A stretch of DNA of 64,000 nt from Lineus longissimus (Eukaryota > Nemertea > Pilidiophora > Heteronemertea > Lineidae). The translations under genes were made by a program, and so were the position numbers. Positions 45,922-57,900 of the stretch are shown in pieces; within the stretch, counting starts at the first letter, position 1; each line of letters starts with the position of its first letter. The notes under the pieces are model-generated. The model searched no databases and had not been told where the DNA came from. It was given only the letters and a program-made list of their open reading frames with translations. The stretch is taken from positions 1,984,001 to 2,048,000 of the forward strand of contig NC_088318.1 of the NCBI RefSeq assembly GCF_910592395.1. Reading direction: 5' to 3'.

Positions 45922-48900
45922 ATGGCGAGTGCCATCACCCCGCCGGGTAGCACCGGCAGCGGAGACGGCGGCAAGAAAGTACTAAAGAAACCCGTGGAAT
46001 TATACTTGGTCAGGATTTATCCGCCTTGCAGAGCTGTTTGGCTATATCTTTTACAGGTAAGAACCCGTCCTGGCCTTATTTTTCATTTTTAGGCCACGTC
46101 GTCAATATATTGTCATGTGTCCCCTTAAGGTCATATACCGACTTGATAAAAATTGATATAATGGTACAAATTTGATGTATGTCTTTACTGGGTCAACAGT
46201 TAAGATTTATTCAATGTGTATTTATTGTTAAAGGCCTCCGCCGTTTGTTAAATATATGAAATTTGTTATTAAATTTGAGAATTTCTATTGCGTAAATGCG
46301 TCTAAATATAAATTTCGACATATCCCGTTGTGAAGACAGATGTACAAATACTATTCACACCTCGGTTCAGCAAAGTAAGTTGTATACGTCATGACTGCAT
46401 GCACTATACGGCATTTAGCATAACTGCGTGTGCTCTATCTCCTGTCGGCGTGAAATCTCGAATCCAATTTCCAAAAATATAATGTGTTGATCGAAATGTG
46501 TTTACGACCGATTATACTTGGTAGACAGACAAAAAAACAACGTTAACCCAAGATAACTAGATAAATTTTTTTAATGTATCCAAAAAGATAACAAGAACAT
46601 ATTATTATGAGCCTTGAGAGTTTTTCGAATGACACGATTCTTTTTCTCACTCGTTACACTTTACAGAACCAGATCCCCCATAAACTCATCGACGTAGACT
46701 TCACCAAAGGCGAAGAGACCACGCCTGAGTTCATCCAGAAAAATCCTCACCAGGAAGTCCCCATACTGGTTGATGGGGATGTGGTCGTCTTTGAAGGGTG
46801 AGAGTCGGTGAGGGTCTTCTCGATCGTGGGGTGTGCACGGAGCTCCCACGCGGTACTGATACAGTCCGGACGCAGTTGACCGGCCTCGTCCTGTCTCCCG
46901 GTACATAAGGAGATCCAATTAGGATGCTGCAATGGGCTGCCACAGGAGTCTTGGCCTTATTGGTGGAAAGTTTACATAGAATTTTATTTTGGAGCTCGAG
47001 AAACCGGAGGGTCATTAGATGTCTGTTGTGTAAACAGAAGGTAACATGTATTGGTGAGGGATTATGCGGGTTTGGGATGGTCGGTCCACTGTAAAAAGCA
47101 TAACTTTTACTGAGCTTGAGAAACCTAACGAGTACCATGAGCCTGCATGTAGTAGTGTCAGTATCTGCATGAGATGAGTAAAAAGAGCAGACATATGTAG
47201 AAAAGGCATTGTTCTTTGAATATATTCCGACTATATAGGCCTAGTATGTGGCGAGAGCAGTACACGCACGTTATCGTTTTCTGCGGCGTCAAAGATCATC
47301 GATGGATCCAGAGTATTTTGTGATCAAGCGAGGGTGGGGTGGGGGGGGGGGGGGGGGGGGGGGCGTGGTCTGCATTCCCCCATGTGTGGTCATAGTAGAC
47401 CCTAAGTACTTTTGACGTGCTGGTTCGGATAGCATGGTTGATAATGGTGTTTTTCGTTTCAGCCAAGCAATCCTACGGTATCTGGCATCGGAGTACACCA
47501 ATCATAAATATTATGGCCATAACACATCAACGAGGTTCCTCTGTGAGTCCATGATAAGCTGGGCAAACTCAGATCTACACCGGTAAGATTATACTTGAAC
47601 CATTAAGTGAAGTTGGCGACCCGATAGTGTCAAAAAAATATTGTCTTTAAACTGATGGGCAACCAAAGACAAGGTGCACATACTCTCAAGGGATTGATCC
47701 TAAAGCACCAAGCACCAAGCCTATAATCATCACTGCCGCATTATATTTCTTTTTCTAACGCTTCATTGAAGTTAATGTGTCAGTTCAAACCTGGGTAGTG
47801 ATGTGTTTATCGAGAAAAATTAAAACGACCATATTGGAGTGTTTGTCTTCGGGTGTGGTTGTTCCTCTACCGTATAGAGTGTCCCGGCCGGGGAGGAACC
47901 GCTCTCCTCAGTAATTGTGATCCACCCCGGCCGCGAGTTTTGTTTTTTTTACAGGTATAGGTTCGTACCATTGTGTACATTGACAGCCAATCAGAGCTCA
48001 GTAACTTCGCCTGACGTCATCAAATAAGAAACGCACGTGTTGTTAGTCAGTAAACAAGATCAGCGATGCACATTGACAAATGGTGCGAGTTCAATCTCGG
48101 AAGGACCCAAAAAATTATGCCCTTTTGCATAATTATGCGCAGAATGTACACAATGGTACGAACCTACCTGTAAAAAAAACTCGCGGCCGGGGGGAACCGC
48201 TCTCCTCAGAAATTGTGATCCACCCCGGCCGGGACACAGCAGAGGTACAACCACCCCCGAAGACAAACAAATACTTTCTGCTGCAGGGTGGTTGGATACC
48301 GGTACACATACCCCCAGTTTCTGGAGAAATTCCGACTACCAACCGATTCTGCCAATGAGGCCCTGATCGAATCCGGCATTAAACAACTGACAAAACATCT
48401 GGAAACTATAGAAAGGCGATATTTAGAGAAGGGCAGGTAAGATGCAGCTTGATCCTCAGTATATTGACATTGCTCAGTGAGGCAATACCGCTGGAAGTTC
48501 AGTATGGGAATACGTCGGTGAGGGTCATGCAGTAAAATTGCTGACTGCGTGTAAAAGAATCTAACGTAGTTCATCCGAAGAGTTGGGTGGATCACATCCC
48601 CCTCCCATTTGTTGAAAGATTGAGAAACTGACGATCTTATAGGCCTACATGTAGAAGCGTTTGTTCGTTGGACTATATTTCGTGGATCTAAGATACCCTT
48701 TCAAACCGGTCAGTTAGACCAAATCTTGGGAATAGCTCATTGACACCCATAGATTTTGTGGAACTGTCTCGCTAAATGTTATTCGTCACTTTTCAGATTT
48801 CTTTGCGGAGACAAGATGACAGTTGCGGATTCGTACGTGGCGACTATTCTGGTTCAGATGGAATGGGTGGGGTTTAAGTTCTCTATGTGGCCAAAGCTAG

Positions 48901-49007
48901 AAGACTGGCTGAGTCGAGTGAAGAGACAGGACTTTTGGAATGAGGTGCATGCTGCACATAATGCTTTTGTGACAGAATTAGAAGGTGCCAATTACATGTT
49001 TGATTGA
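45922..49007 (+). CDS. GSTT: Glutathione S-transferase, theta class
   Basis: Cytosolic enzyme that conjugates glutathione to electrophiles. Exons 45922-46056, 46667-46797, 47463-47582, 48287-48436 and 48797-49007 (TGA) join in phase to 248 residues, normal for the theta class (about 240). Residues 25-45 (VELYLVRIYPPCRAVWLYLL) are the thioredoxin-fold first strand and helix; theta enzymes use a Ser here, and this copy shows the stretch RIYPPCRAV instead of the usual S.PsRav. KNPHQEVPILVDGD is the glutathione-binding cis-Pro loop, QAILRYLA the next helix, and DKMTVADSYVAT the C-terminal N-capping box. The N-terminus has a 20-residue low-complexity extension. It lies between the two STING genes. 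Confidence 0.9.
47339..47363. repeat. Poly-G tract in GST intron 2
   Basis: An almost uninterrupted run of more than 20 G lies in the intron. The opposite-strand open frame it creates is poly-proline and not a gene. Length is likely variable and prone to sequencing error. Confidence 0.7.
47841..48268. mobile_element. 428-bp MITE next to the GST exon 4 acceptor
   Basis: Inverted repeats begin GTTTGTCTTCGGGTGTGGTT and end ACCACCCCCGAAGACAAAC; inner blocks CCGGCCGGG, GAACCGCTCTCCTCAG and GGTTCGTACCATTGTGTACA are also mirrored. The right end stops 18 bp before exon 4, so it supplies part of the acceptor region. Confidence 0.75.
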
Positions 49008-49043
49008 AAATTTGACCTGCTTTGTAAAATGTAACAATTTGAA

Positions 49044-49049
49044 AATAAA
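49044..49049 (+). terminator. Polyadenylation signal of GST
   Basis: AATAAA lies 36 bases after the GST stop codon. Confidence 0.65.
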
Positions 49050-49813
49050 AATGAAGGATGTTTTCTTTTATATGGAGTGTTCTGATACCTTGCATAGCCT
49101 AATTCACTTCCAGATGTATACTAGAACTTGAGTCTGCAGGCTTCGGAAGTAAATATTCAGCGTTGTTCGTTCCCACTTGAGCAGGCTATGCTGCGCATGG
49201 GACGGTCCAGTGCCGGTCTAAGTATGCGTGCATCTACATTTAGAGCCATGCATGGTAGGCTATGGCGGCCGACTCCAAAAGAACCCTGAATCGGCATATA
49301 CCCCCCCCCCCTTTTGGCTTGTCAGAAGTAAATTTTGAGTGTTGAGGAAATGAGAGGCAAGAGTGTCATCAAATTTTGCTCTAAAGCGCCGGGAAATCCA
49401 TGATCCTGAAGCACAGCCCAACACTCGGCACTATCGTGCGAGGGGAGGATCGATCGAACCTCATGGATTGTCGAGGATGCGGGAAATCGCGAAAAAGCAT
49501 TCTTTACTTTTTTTCTCAGGCCCCCTCCTTGATCCCCCGCCGGCGCTCGCAGTTCCGGTCTTCGGGCTTCAAATGTCATCTTGACCCTCAAGCCTTGGAT
49601 CCACTCCGCCGACCCGGACTCCGTTGGGGAGGTAACGTACCGATTAACTCTGATGGTTGAGAATGTCAAATGTCAGAAACATCTGCCCCTCCCCCTCCCT
49701 CCCCCCTCCCCCTCCCCCCAACTCCAGGATGTTCCTGCGACCCTGCATCTCTCATCCAAAGCAGCGCCATCTGTCGCAATCAGGCTGTTCTATTAGACAA
49801 ACGCGGCAAAACT

Positions 49814-49934
49814 GGGGAATCCCAATTTCCATGAAATGTAATTTCACAGTCACCACGTTGGTTGGAAGCGCGTGGGCTATGCAAGGAGTCGTAGTTACCA
49901 GGAACCCGCGAACAGGCCATTGGCCTATATAAAT
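49814..49934 (+). promoter_or_regulatory. Predicted promoter of STING copy B (kappaB site and TATA)
   Basis: GGGGAATCCC (49814-49823) matches the NF-kappaB consensus, and TATATAAAT (49926-49934) is a good TATA box about 100 bp further on. A non-coding exon would start near 49958 and end at 50009, at the strong donor GTGG followed by GTAAGT. NF-kappaB control would fit an inducible immune gene; this is inference. Confidence 0.5.
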
Positions 49935-49957
49935 CGTATGTCGGGTGTGTTTTAAAC

Positions 49958-50009
49958 AGCGGTTTTTAGCTGGAATCAGTCTGGGCTCATCTCTCAGCGG
50001 CATCTGTGG
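49958..50009 (+). other. Predicted 5' non-coding exon of STING copy B
   Basis: Placed about 24-30 bp after the TATA box and ended by a consensus donor. The next exon begins at 50509 after TTTCACTTTTTGTAG and reaches the start codon at 50550. The exact start is a guess. Confidence 0.4.
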
Positions 50010-50549
50010 GTAAGTAACCAAGTTGGAGAATGTAACCAAGGTACAAAAGAAAATTTGGGAAGCAAGGCTCCGGTGAATGATCCATCTGTGAGTCTGAAAT
50101 AATATTGGTCATTATCTAGGCCTACCCGATGACTGGGCCACTTTTTCGGAAAGGCCGGGGTCCTTGCACAACGGATGGGTTACCCTCTTTTCCTGGGTTA
50201 TCCTATTGCGTAGCCCGATAATCCCGCTAACTAGGCTTCAGGGGACTGTGAGAATAGGACTTTTTTGTGCTCGTTAACATTGTCTAACCAGTACCCCCCC
50301 CCCCCCGTTAGCACTAATAATCCTGTGGGAAGAGTAACTGAAAGAGGGGCTGGTGCCAGATGGGCAGCAGAGACTAAATCTTATGATCCCATTGAAATTT
50401 TCAAAAATATTTTCATTGAAGTCAAAAAGCAATCATCAAATTTAATTCACTCTCTGTCTAAATTTTTTGTTTCACTTTTTGTTTCACTTTTTGTTTCACT
50501 TTTTGTAGGTTCAAGGGCTGATTTCTGATTTTCTTGAGCTGTACCAACC

Positions 50550-51985
50550 ATGGCTCATCAACAGGCTGCGGATGATAAGGTAAAAAGTTATCAATTAGTT
50601 GTTAGCAGTAGCTGAGTAGGCCATGTGTTTCCCAGTATGTGTGTTTCCAAGTACTTATATGGCCAAGTAACCAGGTACCTGTGTTTCCCAATAGGGCCTA
50701 CCTATATTTTCCAGTACCTATATGGCCAAGTAACCAGGTACCTGTGTTTCCCAGTATGTGTGTTTCCAAGTACATGTACTTATATGGCCAAGTAACCAGG
50801 TACCTGTGTTTCCCAGTAGGGCCTACCTATATTTTCCAGTACCTATATGGCCAAGTAACCAGTACCTATGTTTCCCAGTAACTATAATGCCCAGTAACCA
50901 GGTACCTGTGTTTCCCAGTAGGGCCTACCTATATTTTCCAGTACCTATATGGCCAAGTAACCAGGTACCTGTGTTTCCCAGTAACTATAATGCCCAGTAA
51001 CCAGGTACCTGTGTTTCCCAGTAACTATAATGCCCAGTAACCAGGTACCTATGTTTCCCAGTATCTGTGTTTCCCAGTACCTATATATATATATATATTT
51101 ATATTATTGCTTTTCTTTACAGCATACGGTTCGCCGCAGTGGTCTTATCTTACATCCATCAGATTATTCTAGAGAAGAACGTCCCCAGACACCTGAACCA
51201 CAGCTGGATAAAGAGCGTAAATTTGTTGGATGCTTAAAGGATGAACTTTTAAGGCAAAACATTAACCTTAAAACATTGCAATGGACGCCGGAGACTGGGG
51301 TAGATAACCCTGAACATGTGAAGAAATTGGTAGAAATCCAGGAACACCATGACCACAACGAGCGAATCATTCTCGCATTCCCTGGATCATTTGTAAAGGC
51401 TCAGCTGGTACAGGCAGTTAACATGGTAATTGTGGCAGTATGATATTGATATAGAAGAATAACATATTTAGCAGAATGTTTCCTTTGATGTTTTATTATA
51501 GTTATTGTGTACTTTTCTATCAGTCCGACACTCTCAATTTTGGAAAGGTTGTACGTATAAAATTTATGAAGAAAAAACTATGAAATTTGCATCACATGTC
51601 TAAAGAAGGAGTGTCCCTGGACCAGTCCAGCACTAAAGAAATTTGTTGAGATCGATTCTGTGATTGTCGGAAAATATGCACTAATCAGGGGTATAGCTTG
51701 GGGGGCAGGGGGAAAATGTTGTCCCCCCAGAAGTCACCAAAATACACAAATACAATTAAAACCTGTACTGTAATTGATTGGTCTGTCATTGACTCTTTAT
51801 GTTCTTAACATTTTCCATTTAGATAGTGAAACGTAAGTGTGCCTTTGTGACAGTCATAATGTATCAGAATGAATACATTGAATTCCCCCATGACCTTGAC
51901 GCATTCAAAGTGCAAAGGATTTTGGTCAACAGGCCTATGAAAGATATTGAGGGGATAGTCGGCGAACTGAAGAATTTCATTATAG
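50550..51985 (+). CDS. STING: Copy B exons 1-3: first TIR-like domain
   Basis: RRSGLILHPSDYS, then FVGCLKDELLRQNINLKTLQ, ERIILAFPGSFVKAQLVQAV and CAFVTVIMYQNEYIEFPHDL. It has the same secondary-structure order as copy A but is only roughly 40-50 % identical by eye and has 19 more residues in exon 2. The catalytic-Glu helix is again KAQLVQAVNM. This is the fast-evolving part of the pair. Confidence 0.65.
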
Positions 51986-54900
51986 GTATTTATTGACATA
52001 ATATTGTTGACATGGAACCAACCCATATGGCAGCAACTCTAGATATCATTTCTGGCCTAGACCTTGAAGAACGGTAGCATTAGGAGCAGATGCTACATGA
52101 TGTTATTCAATTGTAGTTTTTAATCCCCCCATCCTAAGATTTTCACACGAGCTCAGTATGTGTGCAAGGGGAGGAGCATGAAGCTGACTCAGTTACTCGA
52201 GGTTGCAATTACCAAAATGATTTCAATTACTCTTTAAATATACTTTTGTAAAAGTGAAATTTGTTTTAGCTAAACCGGTAGTTCGAGAAGGTCTTCATCT
52301 CTTTGAAGTAAAGGGACAGTATATGTGTGGGATGTAGGTGGTCAGGAGGATAATTCCGCTGCCCTCCACCATGGGCCGCCAGTAGTATTACAATAAAGTA
52401 GATTTCTAACAAACGTTTTTTGCTTTTAGTTGCAATTTTGCCAACTATGAATAAAAAATCCAACATGTCTCATGCCCAACTACGTATTTGTATTCACAAA
52501 ATATCTAAACCTTTGAAATCAGCTGCTTTTTCTGGATACAAAACTTAAGATGATATATATTTGCAGATAACCCAGAGGACCTAAAGCTTGCCTTCCTCAA
52601 TTTTGGCAATGGCCTCGCCTGGTCATACTTTTTTGGATATCTCTCACCCATGCTACCAGGTAAGATACAAAAATTAGAAGTTTATTCAAATAAAGCAAAG
52701 GCCTTTATACCACACAATAAAGAATGATTTGTTTGTGTTTTGTGCAATCCCCTTACTCTTGGCCAAGTTGACGTTCTTCTGGTTAGTGTAGACAAAAAAT
52801 CTCGTAATTTTTCGTACTTTTTGGAACGATTGTCTAATTTTTCTAATCGTGTGTCAGTAAGTTTGTCTAATTTCTCGATAACAGATTTGGAGAACATCAT
52901 TATGCAATCGCCCTGGCGCAAAGGAGTTGGCAAAGATGTCCCAGTGGAGACTATTTCAAAGAAAATGCTGATTTATCCCAAGGTTGAGATCAAGAAAGGG
53001 GACCTCAGTCTTGGCCGCTTGATATTTCACAAGAATGAGGTACAAGTGAATAGAGCAGGAATTGACAGGAGGTACGAGATTGACATCAGGGAGGTGAAGT
53101 CACAAGATCAAACAGAGGTTAGTATCTTCATGGACGATTCAAGATTCATCAAGATTACATAATAGCTTTAGGGTACTTCAACTTTTCAGACTTCAATGGT
53201 GGTCTAAAAGGAATATTGAAGGTATACATGTATTTTCAACATTTTTTCTCTCTTCCATTTCAAGACTTACTATGGTATTGCAGACTATGCCAAATGTTTG
53301 CAAATGCTGATAAAGCTACGCGGTGGGTTATTTGACATGAGTGAAGAAATGATGGTGAAACAAGGCAAATACTTCAGGGAGAGATTGTGGCTATTTCTGT
53401 ACGGAGGATGTATGCGGAAATACAACGAGAAATACAACATCCATCCTTCAAAGTTTCAGCTGATGAGCTACGACACCCCCCGTAAGTAATTTTAATTGCC
53501 ATCGATTTTGAAAAGTGGTATGAGGTTACCATTTGAATTAACAGTTGAAAAATAGTATTTTCGATGTATGTATGTGTACCAGTTTCTTACATCGCCATGT
53601 GAAGAACCACAACTGGCAGATATTAAGTGTCAGTCCATGATACCACCATGCAGAGGGTGGCAAGGTGGGGGTCAACCGTTTTTAACGAGATTAGGTATGC
53701 AAGATCCTTCCACTAAGACATCATTACACAGCAATTGATGACTCTCAAAAATCACTAGCAACCGAGTTAGGGGCAGGCCTAGTTAGGGGGCTTGTTTTAG
53801 CTTTTTTACCCCTATTTTTGTGTATTTTTGGGTCAATGTTGGGCACTCCTGCAGAGACTAAAAAAAATAGCTGGATTTTCCCCCTTTGTATGATGGAAGT
53901 ATTTGATGAGATCTTCCATTCTGCAACAGGTCATTCAGTAACACTTCATACTTTGGTCGTGCTAGGCCTAGTAATTATGCATACCTAGGGGCAGTGCTTA
54001 GGAAGAGCTCTCTATCGACGCTCATATCTCCAACACTGCAGGTCTTTGAATGCTGTGGCTTGCACATGATAAAGGTAATGATACCAACTTTCAAAATCAG
54101 AAATAAAATTTCCGGCCGCTTTTACTGTTTTCCCAGGATAAACCAAGGAAAAAGTGTTATTTTCCACCAAAATGACACTCATTGGCTAGTGCTGCCACCT
54201 TGTGTACACTTGATGAATTATAAAATAAATGCATAATGAACACATAATTTATGCTTGGTGCTGGCCATGAGGATTAGTAGTTACTGTCAACCACCATGAT
54301 CACCCCCCCCCCCCCCCCCCCCCCCATGCCTAGGCCTACTAACCTATTTTAAGGCCTACCGGTAAATAACTCCACTTGCATTTTCCCCCAAAAAAGAACA
54401 AGCTCATCACTACAAATTTGCCCTTGATGAAAGCCCTTTGGGGAATTAGGCCCCATAGGTCCTGAAATGCTGATTTGAATTTCAAATAACATTTCGGCCT
54501 TGGCCTACCTGATGGCAACGTAATTGAATAAGCTACATGTAGGCCTTCTTACAGTCCGAAAACCTAAAGAAACCCCCCTGTTGGTGAGGATGCTAATGTT
54601 GACCCATCATTAGCCTGTGTCATGCTGCCAGAGCATGTTGTAAGGGTTGGACCCCCCCCCCCCATGGCTAAGGCACCTGAAGGGCATGTGGTATGACCTA
54701 CTAATACATCTTTATCAACCCATGCAGGGATCATCCCGTTCCTAAGAACCTAGCAGAAGTGCTCATTTCACATACTAGTAACACCTTCCATTGCTAAGGA
54801 GCCAATTGACCAAAGGTGCAGTTCCTACTGTAATTACTGTTTGATGAGGACAACCCTGCAGTTGGCTGCACCGTCAGAGTACTGCTATTGGAAGTTTTTA

Positions 54901-57900
54901 GCTCCTTGGTTGGCGGTGAAATGTTCTCCTGGAGTTGCTCTAGCATTGGCTAAATTGTACATATACATGTACTTGAATGGAGAAGTTTTTCATGAACTGA
55001 GTTATGGTACTGTCCAGTCCCTTAGGAGAGATCACAACTTTCCACATGCTACACTTGTACCTGTCTGCAGAGGACAGTGCTGCCACCTAAGAAGCAGGGA
55101 CACTTTTTTTTTACAAATGGGTGATTTATTTACAAGCTAATATAATGATACATAGAAAAAGGCTATTTTGCAGACAATAGCCAAACCACTACTAACCACT
55201 ACTAGGGAGGGACCAATACTAGTAACACCTCATTTACGGTACTACATGTCAGGCCCAAGTGCAGGATAGTATCAGGAGAGAGTCCCACTTTCCAGTAGCA
55301 GGCTTGGTTGTTCAAAACTGACATTAGCGCTACTAAGTATACTGACATTAAAAATCTATCTTGGCATTTACAATTGTTTACTGAAAGCCAAAGTTCAAAT
55401 TTATCCCAAGATATCGCTATAAAATCATTTTTTAACCAAGCCCCGCATTTTACCTGATGAACCATCCGCTAGATATACTAGAACATCAAATCTGGATGTC
55501 CTTCATATTGCAGGTTATGTTAGTCAAGGGAGACAAAAACACACTATGTAACAGTTTTAGGAAATTCACCATGCATTTTTTTTAGAAAAAGAGAGATGTA
55601 TTGCAGAATGCGAACAATGCATTTGCAATCAATGGCGTGGAAAATCTCAGGTCAAGCCTGATGAATGTACATCCAATAAAGTCGTACCCTTTCATTCTAA
55701 ATCAAGAATTCTTGATGTGTAGCTGACAACTTTCACTGGGCTAATTCTGCCCAGTCATGACTCAAAGACCAACATTTCAGAAAATCTGTCTCCACCCTCT
55801 TATCATTTCTCTCTCCCAGCTCAAGAGTGCTTGATCAGCAGTCCTTATGATACTGTTGCAACAACATTACCCATCAAATTTGCCCTTCTGTCCCGTCTGC
55901 TGGGTTTTCTAAGGCGTCGGCTGGTTGAACAGAGGAAGAGGCAACAGCGGACTGGAAAAAGATATTGATGGAGAATCAGGTTTGGCTTAGAATCCCTCAT
56001 TGCCAAGGAGATGGGAGCCAGAATGGCACCAAGGTTTTCAGCTTAGTCCCTCCTCTCTCATCAGTGACCTTCTTACAATCAGTCGCTGAAAGGCAGAATT
56101 AACCAATATTCACTTTGGCTTGCCCCGAATCTTCTCCCCTTTTTTTCATTCAACTCACCTCTGTATCCATGGGTGCTGGTTCTACTTCTGGTTCTACATT
56201 TGCCACAGATACTCGATGTTTAGCCTCACATCCTTTACACAGAGCTGAAAAGGCACCAGATTATGGGGGTAATGATTAATGATGTGCAATATAATAGTGT
56301 GAGGACATGATGATGATGATAGACTTGTTTTGATAATGCGACCGGCCATGCTGATTTTGTACGGCAGTGAAGCATCACCTCCAGTGGCACTGGCAGGGAA
56401 TCATAACTGGGACTTCCTGATCATCAAGCCAAGGCTCAAATCAACTTTCTAGGAAGAACACAAGTGAAGTGGTAAATCGTTATCACTCAGTTGGTTTTGC
56501 ACCAAAGTTAGGTTTAGTCAGAGTGGGTATCATTACAGGCCTACTGCTTCTTTTCTACTTCAGTGATTTTGAGACTGATCCCTTACCTGAGCCAACTGGG
56601 ACAAAAACTCCCCATGATGTATATTTCCCGAGACATCACTCGATGAACTGAACCACCATCTTTTCTGGGCTTCCGACTTGTTTTAGAGGGTTGATGAAGT
56701 GGGTGCTGGCATCTCCTTTGCTGATTCCATGATAAACTCAACTTGTATCGGTGGTTCGGGCATATTGTGGTGTCCAGAACTGGAGAACTCATATCAAACA
56801 CGCCAGCACGAAGTGCTATGAGCTCCCATTCACTTTTGACTTGACTGGCTTTCCTGGAGGACATCCAACGCATCAAATGGGAGTGCACGTCCTTCTTACA
56901 TTATTTCAAGGGGATCACACTCTTGTCATTGGGGTATGAAGCGTCAGTACCACACTCGATATCCTTGGATATGACAGCAAATCCACATTTCAACTGTGAT
57001 TTTTCAGGTTCCATTTTCAATAGACTATCACACAATGTACACGTGCATGTACACAATGCATTGTAACTGTAACTGTTGTTGTTGTTGTCGTTGCTGGTGT
57101 ACGTTTCCGCCTAGACCGCTAAGCCTCCACAGGGGCAATAAAGGCCTCTAGGTTGTTTGAGGGAGTGTGTGGGAGGGGCAAGGGAGAGGGGGGTTCACTA
57201 ACATCTAAAAATGTAATTTTATTTGGAAAGCATGTGTATTTCGTCAGTTATCTGAGGGAATGGGCAAGAAATGGGCACCAGTGAGAAGGGCGCGACTCGA
57301 CCCCCTCACCGGAAAACCGTAAGGGCGGCCGGATTTTTTTCTTTTGCAAATTAAAAAACAGCACTCTGACTTCCTTACCTGGAAGTGGCATCACCTAAAA
57401 AACTGCAGTGTTGGAGCTAAAGGAGAGTTAAAATTGCCTTTTTACTGAAATTTGAGATTGCATTGTTTTTGGGACGTACTGTACCTGTCATTAAAATGTA
57501 CCTGGGGCAAAACAAAAGGCATGAAAAGGTAGCTCAGATCATGTACTTTCAATTTCAATAGGCGGTCTTTAGTGATAATTCTGTTTGATGCACAAAAATT
57601 GACAAAAGACTTAGCCTAATTTGAGGGATAATGCATGTTTTTTTAAAAGGAAAATGAGTAGGAAATGGTTAACAGCCGTACCCCAAAACTGTGGGGTTAT
57701 TTTCGAAACCAATCCACCAGCCTCCATAGTACCCTAGGACAGGTCTGTGGTAGAAATTACAACTAGATCTGTTGACCCCCCACCTTGCCACCATTTGCAT
57801 GATCCTGCATGGTGGTATCATGGACTGACACTTAATTGCTTTATAGGGAAAGCCTCTGAAGACCAGCTGGTGGAAGACCTTTTTCAAAGGACAAAAGAAG

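Noticed and set aside
49322-49669. 115-residue minus-strand open frame beyond the GST gene
   Set aside because: No motif, overlaps other open frames, and lies in compositionally biased DNA before the copy B promoter.
56583-56888. 101-residue minus-strand open frame in the TTAA element as a transposase
   Set aside because: Too short and without a recognisable DDE-type or piggyBac motif by eye.
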